From Alphaproteobacteria bacterium UBA6347 (lineage in GTDB: Bacteria; Pseudomonadota; Alphaproteobacteria; CAAGCB01; CAG-977): a stretch of DNA of 15,441 bases. The stretch covers positions 7,039 through 22,479 of the forward strand of contig DJRZ01000018.1 in assembly GCA_002440235.1 (NCBI GenBank), written 5' to 3'. A program made the position numbers and the translations under genes. The first letter of the stretch is position 1. Each line of letters starts with the position of its first letter. The notes under the pieces are model-generated. The model saw only the letters and a program-made list of their open reading frames with translations. It did not search any database and was not told the origin of the DNA. This document shows, one piece after another, positions 6,703 to 13,063 of the stretch.

Positions 6703-8703
6703 TTAAATTTTGTGAACGGACACCGTTGCGAAAATTCCGGAAACAGTCAGCGGCAACGGCTGATCCTGTTCGATTCTGACGCCCGCGGTCACGTCCCACG
6801 GCGCGGAAAGCGACACTTTCCTATCCCCCGTGAACAAATCGGGCGGCGTGTCCGTTTTGTCGCCGACCCGACGAAAACTTTGCCGTTCGACGCCGCCGCG
6901 CGTTCCGGCGGAAAATCCCAGCGATCTGTAAAGACGCAGCTGAACGCCCGACACGCGTTTTTTCGACGTTTCGGACGCGCCGTCCCCGACATTCGCCAGC
7001 GGCATCGTTTCCAAAACGGACGTGAACGGCAGTCCCGCGTGAACGACAGAGGCCGGAGCGTCCAGCGCGATTTCGCCGTTTTGAACGACCTTTTCGGTCT
7101 GAACGGCGCCGTTCGCCAGCACGGCGACGGTTTCACCCTCCAAATGATCCAGTCCGGCGACCTTTGAAACCGGTTGCCCGTGATAGGACAGACCGCTGTC
7201 GACGAAAAAGCATTCCGCCGTATCCGCCGCGTCTTCCGCGATTCCGGCTTCCATCACTTCGACATAGCGGCGCACCCGCCCGTTCACGACGCGGCGCACC
7301 AGCAAAAACAAATCGTCCCGCCCGCCGTCCGGCGCGGGCAGAGCGGCGGCGCTTTCGACGCGACCGCCGGCGATCTCATGACGGTGCCACGCCGTGACGG
7401 ACTCCGCGGCTTCGTAAGTCAGTCCCGCCAGCGCGCCGTTTTTCAAAACGCACCAAACCACGGGGACGGGTTCCTGCTGCAAAGCCATTTGGACAATGCC
7501 GCTTTGCGTGACGTGGGGCGCCAAAACCGTCAAATCGCGCGCGACATAGTCGTCCGAATTGCTGTTGTACGCGAACGCGCGCAGTTTTCTGCCGCAACGC
7601 TGGACGAACAAAGTCGCGCTGCCGACTTTGACCGGCGCGACGGATTCGCTGCCGTAGGCCGAATGGCGGCGCGCTTTGACCGTCATGGGAATCGTTCCCT
7701 CGCCGCCAGACGTTTCCAGCGTGAAATCCGCCCCGACCGTTCCGATCGCCAGAACGCGCCCCGGCGACAGCCAGCACACGTCGTTGATCTGATCCGACGA
7801 CAATTCGTAATTGTAGCCGTACTGCGACGAAACGGAAGCGTCCGGCGCCGTCGGGGAAAAAACGTCGTACTGCCCGACTTTCGAACCGTAGACGCCGTTT
7901 CCCTTGCCCAAAATCAACCTCTGTTCGAAAAAGCTGACAACGGCGGGATACCCCGTCGTTTCGCAAAAAACGCCCAGCCGCCACGCCTTTGACGCCGTCG
8001 TGTTTAAAAAGGACCAGCCGCTGAAAACCGCCGCCTCCACCTGACGCGCGCCGATGAACCGCGTGATTTTCGCCGCGCCCCATTTCACGTCGGGATTGCC
8101 GGACTGCATAATGCGCACGGCGCGCCCGACGTCCGTTTCGCTGAAAACGTCCGCCGTAGCCGTGATTTTAATGTCGCCGTCGACGGCGGAGGGAGTCAGC
8201 GCGACGTCGCCGGTATGCACGGGCAAATAAGGACCGTCGACCGTTCCGGCTTCGGCGGTGCGCCAGTCCGTCCGCCCGTGGCGCGTCAGCGTGCGCAAAG
8301 GATAGGACGGATGCGCGATATAGACGACATCGCCGGAGTGCGCGAAACACAGCCCGTCCAAATCTTTTTCGGCATAAGGCAGGGCGAGCTCCAGCGGCTG
8401 TCCCTGATCGTCCAGAACCGGACGGCGACCGGTGAAAAACCGGACGTACCCGTCGCCGAACTCCAGCAGATAAGCCTGCTCCGCCGAAAATTGAAAAGCG
8501 AACAGACGCGCTTTCGCCTCGTTCTTTTTCGTTTCGGCGACGAACCGCGTGCCGCCGCGCCGCGACACGGGTCCCTGAACGGACGGCACGAAATTTTCCA
8601 GAACCTTGCACGCGCCCTTGTATTCCTCGGTGTCGACGCGACCGCCCATCAGGTCGGATATTTCGCCGGCGTTGAACCGGACAAAGGAAACGGAACACGT
8701 CAT
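6703..8703 (-). CDS. Tail tubular protein B (gp12-like nozzle)
   Basis: The 666-residue protein is the largest of the module and should form the distal nozzle of the short tail (T7 gp12 is 794 residues). The N terminus is diagnostic: a short beta start, SFVRFNAGEISDLMGGRVD, YKGACKVLENF, then GPVSRRGGTRFV. This is the SF..GE.SP...GR.D..KY..G...L.N......G...RRPGT.F pattern of the family. The rest is beta-rich with no transmembrane segment. The ATG at 8703 is chosen because it overlaps the stop of tail tubular protein A as ATGA; upstream codons in the same frame lie inside that gene. The shorter length than T7 suggests loss of peripheral insertions. It is where fibres would attach, but no fibre gene follows. 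Family call is firm; symbol withheld because phage gene names differ. Confidence 0.9.
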   Translation of the reverse strand: MTCSVSFVRFNAGEISDLMGGRVDTEEYKGACKVLENFVPSVQGPVSRRGGTRFVAETKKNEAKARLFAFQFSAEQAYLLEFGDGYVRFFTGRRPVLDDQGQPLELALPYAEKDLDGLCFAHSGDVVYIAHPSYPLRTLTRHGRTDWRTAEAGTVDGPYLPVHTGDVALTPSAVDGDIKITATADVFSETDVGRAVRIMQSGNPDVKWGAAKITRFIGARQVEAAVFSGWSFLNTTASKAWRLGVFCETTGYPAVVSFFEQRLILGKGNGVYGSKVGQYDVFSPTAPDASVSSQYGYNYELSSDQINDVCWLSPGRVLAIGTVGADFTLETSGGEGTIPMTVKARRHSAYGSESVAPVKVGSATLFVQRCGRKLRAFAYNSNSDDYVARDLTVLAPHVTQSGIVQMALQQEPVPVVWCVLKNGALAGLTYEAAESVTAWHRHEIAGGRVESAAALPAPDGGRDDLFLLVRRVVNGRVRRYVEVMEAGIAEDAADTAECFFVDSGLSYHGQPVSKVAGLDHLEGETVAVLANGAVQTEKVVQNGEIALDAPASVVHAGLPFTSVLETMPLANVGDGASETSKKRVSGVQLRLYRSLGFSAGTRGGVERQSFRRVGDKTDTPPDLFTGDRKVSLSAPWDVTAGVRIEQDQPLPLTVSGIFATVSVHKI

Positions 8704-9260
8704 GACGCCCTCGCTTCCAGCCAGCCGGCGGGGCGGCAAACGTCCTGCGCGCCCTCCATCGCGGACGCCGTTTTCGCCTGCTGGACAAAGTCGCGGTATT
8801 CGCGGCACAGCGCGTCTTTCAGCGCCGTCGACGCCGCCAGCGGAACGGCGAGATCCGCCGCCAGCCGCAAAGCCAGAGCCTCGACGAACATCGGATCGAA
8901 CCGTTCGGCGTCTTCGACGCGCGAAATGCCGATAAAGCGGAACGCGTCGCCGTCAGCCAGAATGTTTCCCCCTTCAGTCTGATAGCCGCCGCAATCGACG
9001 GTTTTCCACACGCGCAGACAGTCGGACGGCACGGCGAACGCGGCGGAAAACCCGAACAGGGGCTTTTCTTTCAGCGGTGCCAGAACATAGCGTTTCAAAG
9101 CGAATCGCCACGGATACGACCGCAGCACGAAATCGCGCGTGTCGTTGAACAAAGCCTTGCAGTATCGGGCGGCTTTGGTTTCGTCGTCCAGCGACGAAAC
9201 GATCAGCTCGTCGCCGATTTTCGACAAAGCCCGATTGCAAACGGAAACAGTCGAAGTCAT
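8700..9260 (-). CDS. Tail tubular protein A (gp11-like adaptor)
   Basis: The 186-residue protein begins MTSTVSVCNRALSKIG, then KAARYCKALFNDTRDFVLRS and YPWRFALKR. The N.AL..IG and the A....Y...RD..L...PW.FA..R signature identify the T7 gp11 / gatekeeper adaptor family, and the length fits (T7 gp11, 196). It would form the ring joining portal to nozzle. The ATG at 9260 is chosen over the in-frame TTG at 9275 because AAAGGA sits about six bases before it; the TTG lies upstream of that ribosome site. It follows the capsid gene across a 63-base gap containing a strong hairpin, and overlaps the next gene by four bases. Confidence 0.92.
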   Translation of the reverse strand: MTSTVSVCNRALSKIGDELIVSSLDDETKAARYCKALFNDTRDFVLRSYPWRFALKRYVLAPLKEKPLFGFSAAFAVPSDCLRVWKTVDCGGYQTEGGNILADGDAFRFIGISRVEDAERFDPMFVEALALRLAADLAVPLAASTALKDALCREYRDFVQQAKTASAMEGAQDVCRPAGWLEARAS

Positions 9261-9280
9261 TTTCAATCCTTTCAAAAACA

Positions 9281-9310
9281 GGCGGCGGAGAAATTCAATC
9301 CTCCGCCGCC
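9281..9310 (-). terminator. Terminator-like hairpin downstream of the capsid gene
   Basis: A perfect ten-base-pair GC stem (GGCGGCGGAG at 9281-9290 with CTCCGCCGCC at 9301-9310) carries a ten-base loop. On the minus strand it is followed by TGTTTTTG, an imperfect T tract, so it may be a partial terminator. T7 has a partial terminator at the same place, after its capsid gene 10. It could instead protect or process the capsid mRNA. Confidence 0.65.
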
Positions 9311-9323
9311 GCGGTTGTTCCGA

Positions 9324-10229
9324 TTATTCCTTGCAGTTGATTTTAACGACCAGTTCTTCCTGCATGCGCACGGCGCCGATCGACATTTCGTAATAGACCT
9401 GCGTCGCGAAACATTTGTCGTCGCGTTCGGTGATTTTTCCGACGATGTCCTGACCGATGCCCAGCTTGACGCCGTCGGACTGGAACGCGAAGCACGAACG
9501 CCCGATCGCCGCGGGCGTCTGATCCGCGGACATCACGTCGGGCAAAATCAGCGTTCCGTCGCTTTTCTTGGCGTTCAGCTGGACGAACTTGAATCCCATA
9601 AAGGTGTCCAGTTCGCCCCGAACCAAAGCTTTGGCGGACGCGTAGTCGGCGGAAGTAACTTTGGTTTCGCTCAGCAAATCGTCCAGCTGTCGGGCGGACA
9701 GAACGACGTAGCGTCCTTCCCCCGGCGCGTCGCACGAATCGAACAGGCGTTTGACTTCGCGCAGTTTGTCGAACGTGAATTTCGTTTCGCAGCCGGCGTC
9801 GACGATCTGCGACGCGGGCAAATCGACGGACACGGCGCCGGTTTCGCCCGTTTTGGCGGCGCCCAGAGCGGCTTCGACGACGGCTTCGTCGATCGCGCGC
9901 CCCATCGCCCAGGCGGCGGCGTTCGCGTAATCGCTGGTCGGATCGATCAGCGTTCTGATTTTGTCGTCGTTGTCGATCAAATCCGCCCAGTGGTATGTTT
10001 CCAAGCTCAGACAGCGGCGCTTGTGCGGCGTGTCGGCGCGCGGCGTGTCGGCGTGGCGGGTCGTTTTTTTAACGGCGGCGACCTGCCCGATCTGGTCGAT
10101 AAAGGCGGTCTTGCCGCGCACGCTTTCAAATCCGACCAAATCGCGCAGCTTCGATCCTTTCTGCTGAACCAAAGCCTGCACGTTGGCACTGTACTGGCTG
10201 ACAAACGAATTAGTGATCTGCGTACTCAT
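9324..10229 (-). CDS. Major capsid protein
   Basis: The 301-residue protein matches a widespread podovirus/prophage capsid family (HK97-type fold expected). Landmarks: VQALVQQKGSKLRD near 20-33, a conserved RHADTPRADTPHKRRCLSLE segment, LIDNDDKIRTLIDPTSDYA, then VTSADYASAKALVRGELD and TFMGFKFV, and a C terminus with IGAVRMQEE and VKINC. Thousands would not be needed per cell if this were a satellite, but 415-ish copies per particle is typical of T7-size heads. The ATG at 10229 is preferred over the in-frame TTG at 10253: AGGAAAG lies a few bases before it. The gene is set apart from its neighbours by hairpins on both sides (9281-9310 and 10259-10286), unlike the tightly overlapping genes elsewhere in the operon, suggesting separate control of capsid dosage. 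Confidence 0.9.
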   Translation of the reverse strand: MSTQITNSFVSQYSANVQALVQQKGSKLRDLVGFESVRGKTAFIDQIGQVAAVKKTTRHADTPRADTPHKRRCLSLETYHWADLIDNDDKIRTLIDPTSDYANAAAWAMGRAIDEAVVEAALGAAKTGETGAVSVDLPASQIVDAGCETKFTFDKLREVKRLFDSCDAPGEGRYVVLSARQLDDLLSETKVTSADYASAKALVRGELDTFMGFKFVQLNAKKSDGTLILPDVMSADQTPAAIGRSCFAFQSDGVKLGIGQDIVGKITERDDKCFATQVYYEMSIGAVRMQEELVVKINCKE

Positions 10230-10258
10230 TTTTCTTTCCTTTTTCAATTTCAAGACAT

Positions 10259-10286
10259 AAAAAAAGCCCCGTTTTTCAAACGGAGC
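10259..10286 (-). terminator. Intrinsic-terminator-like hairpin in the capsid gene leader
   Basis: Read on the minus strand, GCTCCGTTT pairs with AAACGGGGC (one G-U) over a three-base loop and is followed by seven T. It lies between the scaffold-like stop (10312) and the capsid start (10229). A second, smaller palindrome CCGTTT-C-AAACGG (10294-10306) precedes it in transcription order and shares the same arm sequence. Confidence 0.75.
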
Positions 10287-10293
10287 GGTCCGA

Positions 10294-10306
10294 CCGTTTC
10301 AAACGG
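10294..10306 (-). repeat. Upstream palindrome sharing arms with the capsid-leader hairpin
   Basis: CCGTTT and AAACGG form a six-base palindrome around one base. Its arms repeat those of the terminator-like hairpin next to it, so the two elements could pair in alternative ways, as in an attenuator. A further GGTC-C-GACC palindrome lies between them at about 10287-10295. Confidence 0.5.
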
Positions 10307-10311
10307 CGGGT

Positions 10312-10845
10312 TCAATCCTCGCCGAACAGGCGTTTGCGCAAACGGTAGACCTGCCGGACGGTGGAATCGTGATCGGGGTGGCTCGCCTGCATATAGGCGG
10401 GAACGGCGGACAGACGGGCGATTTCGGCTTTGATGCGGTCTTCGTTCGAAACGACCTGCGCCTTTTCGCCGACCAATCCGCGGTCTTCGGCGGCGGCGTC
10501 CGCGATTTTCATTAAAAAGCCGACCAGTTCGCCGCAGTTGGCAAGCCCGCTTTTTTTCAAAAACGCCGCCAGCTCCTCGCCGCCGTATTTGTAGATCAAA
10601 GCACGGGCGGCTTTGATTTTCGCGTCGTATTCGCCGCCGAATTCCTCGCGCAGACGCCGTTCGGCGCAATCGCAATATCCGCGCGCGCGGTCGTTGATTT
10701 CATCGGTGAACCGCGCCGCGCCGTCGACGATCCAGTCCCAAATCCCCTGCGCCTGTTCGACGGACAGCTTCAATTCCGCCGCCAGCGCGCCGAATTCGTC
10801 GAAAACGTCGTCGTCGATTAAATCCTGCAAATTTTCATTCATCAT
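10312..10845 (-). CDS. Scaffold-like head assembly protein
   Basis: This is a 177-residue acidic helical protein that sits between the Bbp19-like gene and the capsid gene, where podoviruses keep their scaffold. The N-terminal part is acidic (LIDDDVFDEFG); the C terminus has the pattern I..LSAVPAYMQASHPDH then a basic helix STVRQVYRLRKRLF. The A.L......Y....HP.H...V..V..L end is familiar from phage proteins annotated as scaffold or capsid assembly, and a basic terminal helix is how scaffolds bind capsid. It would guide procapsid formation and not stay in the mature shell. ATG 10845 and ATG 10842 are both possible; AAAGGA gives better spacing to the second. It overlaps the previous gene by about 11 bases. 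It is shorter than T7 gp9 (307). Confidence 0.68.
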   Translation of the reverse strand: MMNENLQDLIDDDVFDEFGALAAELKLSVEQAQGIWDWIVDGAARFTDEINDRARGYCDCAERRLREEFGGEYDAKIKAARALIYKYGGEELAAFLKKSGLANCGELVGFLMKIADAAAEDRGLVGEKAQVVSNEDRIKAEIARLSAVPAYMQASHPDHDSTVRQVYRLRKRLFGED

Positions 10846-11125
10846 TGTTCCTTTCAGTTTCTTGCAACAAAGCGACCAGCTTTTGCCCGTCGCACGCGGA
10901 CATTTTCAAAATGTCCAGAAAAGCCGCCCGCTTCCCGTCGTAAAACGCGCTGGCGGCGGAAAAGCCGTTCGAACCGGAAACGTCCGTCACGGGCGAAAGC
11001 ATATGACACCTGCGCGCCAGATCGCGCAGGACCGCTTGCCCGTCGTCCGTGCCGAACACGGCTTTGTACGCCTCGATTATCCGCAAAGTTTTGCGTATTT
11101 TTTTTCGTCTGACGCAATCATTCAT
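10835..11125 (-). CDS. Bbp19-like phage protein of unknown function
   Basis: The 96-residue product has the sequence run AYKAVFGTDDGQAVLRDLAR followed by RCHMLSPV and a helical end (AFLDILKM). The FGT.DGQ.VL.DL...C pattern is that of the small Bbp19-like family found beside portal genes in BPP-1-type podoviruses. Its role in the virion or in assembly is not known to me. A strong GGAGG in the end of the portal gene precedes the ATG at 11125, and the two genes overlap by eight bases, as does the next gene by about 11, so expression is coupled through the block. The presence of this family points to BPP-1-like rather than strict T7-like ancestry. Confidence 0.75.
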   Translation of the reverse strand: MNDCVRRKKIRKTLRIIEAYKAVFGTDDGQAVLRDLARRCHMLSPVTDVSGSNGFSAASAFYDGKRAAFLDILKMSACDGQKLVALLQETERNNDE

Positions 11126-12599
11126 CGTTTTTTTCCTCCTCCGGCGCGTTAAACAAAGCCGCGCCCGCGCCGTACATCTCGCCGATTTTGCGAATGGCGG
11201 CGGGGACGTTGAACACCTTGGCGGCGTCGGGCTGAATCGACAGGAACTCCCGCGCCAGTTCCAGCGTGCGCATCACGGCGCTGGCTTGCAAATGCTTCTG
11301 CGCCAGCGACAGCGGCGACACATAGTCGATTTTCACGTCGCCGAAACCGACGCCGGCAGGCAGAGTCATCTTGCCGTGACGCACCAGCAGCCCGAACACG
11401 CGCGCCATCATCGGCGACAGCATTTCGGTCTGCAAACGCCCGAAAACGGGTCCCAGCAGACGCATTTTTTCCTCCGCGCGCTGCAACACCTCGGTCGCCG
11501 TCATGCGCGCGTCGTCGATCGTCGTCAGACGGTCGTTGTAAAAAGCCTGCCGGATCCGCCCGCGGATTTCGTTCATGATTTCCAGCCCGACCCCCGAATC
11601 GGCGCCGCTGACAAACGCTTTCGGCGCCTCGCCCGTATAGCGGATAACGCCGCCGGGGACGGTCGCGGCGGGGGCGAACTGATCGTCGTCCCGAACCAGC
11701 AGAGGCGGACGGTTCGCCAGCTGCGCGGCGATGATGGTTTCTTTCATCATTTCCTGAATCATTTTGATGTCCGGCAGAACGGACATGGCGGGGGAACGCC
11801 CGTACACTTCGGCGCACGCCTTGCCCCAGCGCGCGACGAACAGCGGCGTTTCGTCGAATCCGCCCGAAAACAGCACGGCGCGTTCGTTTTTCAGCACGTA
11901 CACCGAAGCGATTTTCTTGTCAAAAGCGCCGCCGCGCCCGTAAAAAGCGTTCGGAACGACCGCGTGGACGATTTCAAACTCCCCGTCCGATTCGGCGTCG
12001 ACCATCGCCGCCAGCTTTTCGGGCAAAGCGGCTTTTCCCCACGTTTTGACGATTTGTTCCGGCGTCATTTTGAAAACGCGGTACACGCCGCAAACGCGTC
12101 CGGCGGCGTTCTCCTCCAAAAACAGCTCGCCCAAAAAACGCGACTGAAACAGCAACCCGTCGTTTTCCTCGTCCCAGCCGACATACAGCCCCGCCGTCCC
12201 CAAAACAGCCAAATCCAAATAGACTTCGTGAATATTGGTCGCGAAACCGGCGGCGGGACGGACGATTTCGTCGGCGACGGTTTGTTCCGCCCGTTCGACC
12301 CATTTTGAAACGACCGGATCGTCTTTGAATTTCGGAACGGTCAGCGAAAACCATTTGCCGGCGGGATTCGTCATCAGTCCGTGCAACCCCGCCGCCAAAG
12401 TTTCCGCGGCGTTCACCGCCGTCGTTTCAAACAGCTTCCGTCCGCGGGGAACGCCCGCGGGCGAATTAGCCGCGAAATCGGCTTTGCGCGGCAAAACCAG
12501 TTCGGAAACCTCCTGCCACAGCTTTTCGAAATTCGCGCGTCCGGATTTCAACCCGTCGACCTTGCGAATGATTTGATCAGCCAAAGACTCCGCGTTCAT
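11118..12599 (-). CDS. Portal (head-to-tail connecting) protein
   Basis: The 493-residue protein belongs to the T7 gp8-like head-to-tail connector family. Landmarks: an N-terminal helix with FEKLWQEVSELVLPR, GRKLFETTAVNAAETLAAGL then MTNPAGKWFSL, the central DEENDGLLFQSRFL and VYRVFKMT region, and a C-terminal helical stem VLPDIKMIQEMMKETIIAAQ with NRPPLLV, then TATEVLQRAEEKMRLLGPVF. Twelve copies would form the ring through which DNA enters and leaves the head. Its length is close to T7 gp8 (536). The ATG at 12599 overlaps the preceding stop by one base (TGATG); a GTG directly before it is possible. No terminase gene, the usual partner, stands upstream. Family call is firm. Confidence 0.93.
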   Translation of the reverse strand: MNAESLADQIIRKVDGLKSGRANFEKLWQEVSELVLPRKADFAANSPAGVPRGRKLFETTAVNAAETLAAGLHGLMTNPAGKWFSLTVPKFKDDPVVSKWVERAEQTVADEIVRPAAGFATNIHEVYLDLAVLGTAGLYVGWDEENDGLLFQSRFLGELFLEENAAGRVCGVYRVFKMTPEQIVKTWGKAALPEKLAAMVDAESDGEFEIVHAVVPNAFYGRGGAFDKKIASVYVLKNERAVLFSGGFDETPLFVARWGKACAEVYGRSPAMSVLPDIKMIQEMMKETIIAAQLANRPPLLVRDDDQFAPAATVPGGVIRYTGEAPKAFVSGADSGVGLEIMNEIRGRIRQAFYNDRLTTIDDARMTATEVLQRAEEKMRLLGPVFGRLQTEMLSPMMARVFGLLVRHGKMTLPAGVGFGDVKIDYVSPLSLAQKHLQASAVMRTLELAREFLSIQPDAAKVFNVPAAIRKIGEMYGAGAALFNAPEEEKNDE

Positions 12600-12922
12600 C
12601 ACAGCCCCAACAAGTTTTTCCGTCCGCCCAAACCGACCGCGCCGTCGTCGCCCAGCATGCCGCCGAACACGACGTTCGTCCGTTTCGACGCGCGGCGGTT
12701 TCTGTCCAGTTCGTCTTCAAACGCCCTGTTCGCCGCCTCAGTTTCCGCCGCCGCCAGACTTTCCGCGCGGGCGTTTTCCTCCGCCTTTTCCCTGCGGCGT
12801 TCGTCGCGCACGCCGTTCGCCAGCTCCGTTACGGACAAATTCGGATTGATCAGCATTTTCGGGTTCGTCACGGCGGACGCCATCTGCTTGCCGATCTTTT
12901 TCAATCCTTTTCCCAATCCCAT
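12599..12922 (-). CDS. Small coiled-coil phage protein preceding the portal gene
   Basis: The 107-residue product starts MGLGKGLKKIGKQM, continues with a charged, Ala/Glu/Arg-rich helix of about residues 38-80, and ends in RTNVVFGGMLGDDG, then GGRKNLLGL. The tail resembles a short R...ST.LTGG.GD..... .GRK.LLG motif found in many small podovirus proteins next to portal or terminase genes (memory, not search). Function unknown; a minor virion or assembly factor is possible. AAAGGA about eight bases upstream supports the ATG at 12922. The frame stays open further upstream to an ATG at 12991, which would run translation through the terminator hairpin and give 130 residues. It is the first gene of the phage operon. 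Confidence 0.65.
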   Translation of the reverse strand: MGLGKGLKKIGKQMASAVTNPKMLINPNLSVTELANGVRDERRREKAEENARAESLAAAETEAANRAFEDELDRNRRASKRTNVVFGGMLGDDGAVGLGGRKNLLGL

Positions 12923-12954
12923 TGCGTTTTTCCTTTCAGCCAAATTTTCGACAT

Positions 12955-12988
12955 AAAAAAAGCGCTCCGAAACGGAACGCTTTTTTTT
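12955..12988. terminator. Intrinsic-terminator hairpin at the head of the phage operon
   Basis: Arms GCG-C-TCCG (12962-12969) and CGGA-A-CGC (12973-12980) pair with one mismatch over an AAA loop. Seven A on the left and eight T on the right make it a candidate in both directions. Leftward it would end the metallopeptidase transcript and also any transcript from the promoter at 13016-13044, before reaching the first phage gene. Confidence 0.8.
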
Positions 12989-12993
12989 CATTC

Positions 12994-13009
12994 ACACCTG
13001 TTCAAGTGT
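12994..13009. promoter_or_regulatory. Operator-like palindrome at the predicted transcription start
   Basis: ACACCTGTTCAAGTGT reads as an imperfect dyad (ACAC-Y-TG-NN-CA-R-GTGT, 12 of 16 positions symmetric). It lies at the predicted +1 of the leftward promoter, where a bound repressor would block initiation. The binding protein is unknown. Confidence 0.5.
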
Positions 13010-13015
13010 AATCAC

Positions 13016-13044
13016 ATAATGTCATACATTTTTTCAAATGTCAA
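13016..13044 (-). promoter_or_regulatory. Strong sigma70-type promoter facing the phage operon
   Basis: On the minus strand a perfect -35 TTGACA (13044-13039) is followed by a 17-base spacer and -10 CATTAT (13021-13016), with TG one base before it (extended -10). Start of transcription is expected near 13009. A palindrome ACATTT-N4-AAATGT (13026-13041) fills the spacer and part of the -35. It is the only convincing promoter upstream of the phage genes. Confidence 0.7.
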
Positions 13045-13063
13045 CACGTTTTGTTGTAATTTT

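Larger units (their letters stand above)
5096..12922 (-). mobile_element. Podovirus-derived structural and lysis module (remnant or domesticated)
   Basis: Thirteen consecutive minus-strand genes cover portal, head, short tail, one ejection-type protein and lysis. The order matches the T7/BPP-1-like podovirus late region: portal, scaffold, capsid, tail tubular A, tail tubular B, gp14-like, lysis. No terminase, tail fibre, large internal virion proteins, integrase, repressor or replication gene is visible, and I find no attachment-site repeat. Terminator hairpins stand at both ends (5067-5096 and 12955-12988). All recognised frames are intact and tightly packed. It may be a defective prophage, a prophage whose other genes lie elsewhere, or a domesticated particle; the sequence does not decide between these. 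Confidence 0.85.

Noticed and set aside
6163..7167. Long open frame antisense to the nozzle, ejection-protein and holin genes
   Set aside because: Crosses several well-supported genes on the other strand; low-complexity Arg/Gln-rich translation.
9281..9310. GC-rich hairpin considered as a small RNA gene or CRISPR-type repeat
   Set aside because: It occurs once, without spacers or its own promoter; its position after the capsid gene fits a terminator or mRNA structure.
9315..10433. Long open frame antisense to the capsid gene (372 codons)
   Set aside because: Mirror of a clear capsid gene; no domain or start signal.
11049..12308. Long open frame antisense to the portal gene (419 codons)
   Set aside because: It lies wholly opposite strong portal and Bbp19-like coding signal, has no ribosome site or recognisable domain, and is rich in Arg/His/Gln as expected for the complement of this codon style.
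12951..12969. Similar ACATRAAAAAAAGC strings at about 5063, 10256 and 12951, considered as attachment-site repeats
   Set aside because: Each is the A-run edge of a terminator hairpin, which explains the likeness; similarity stops inside the stems.
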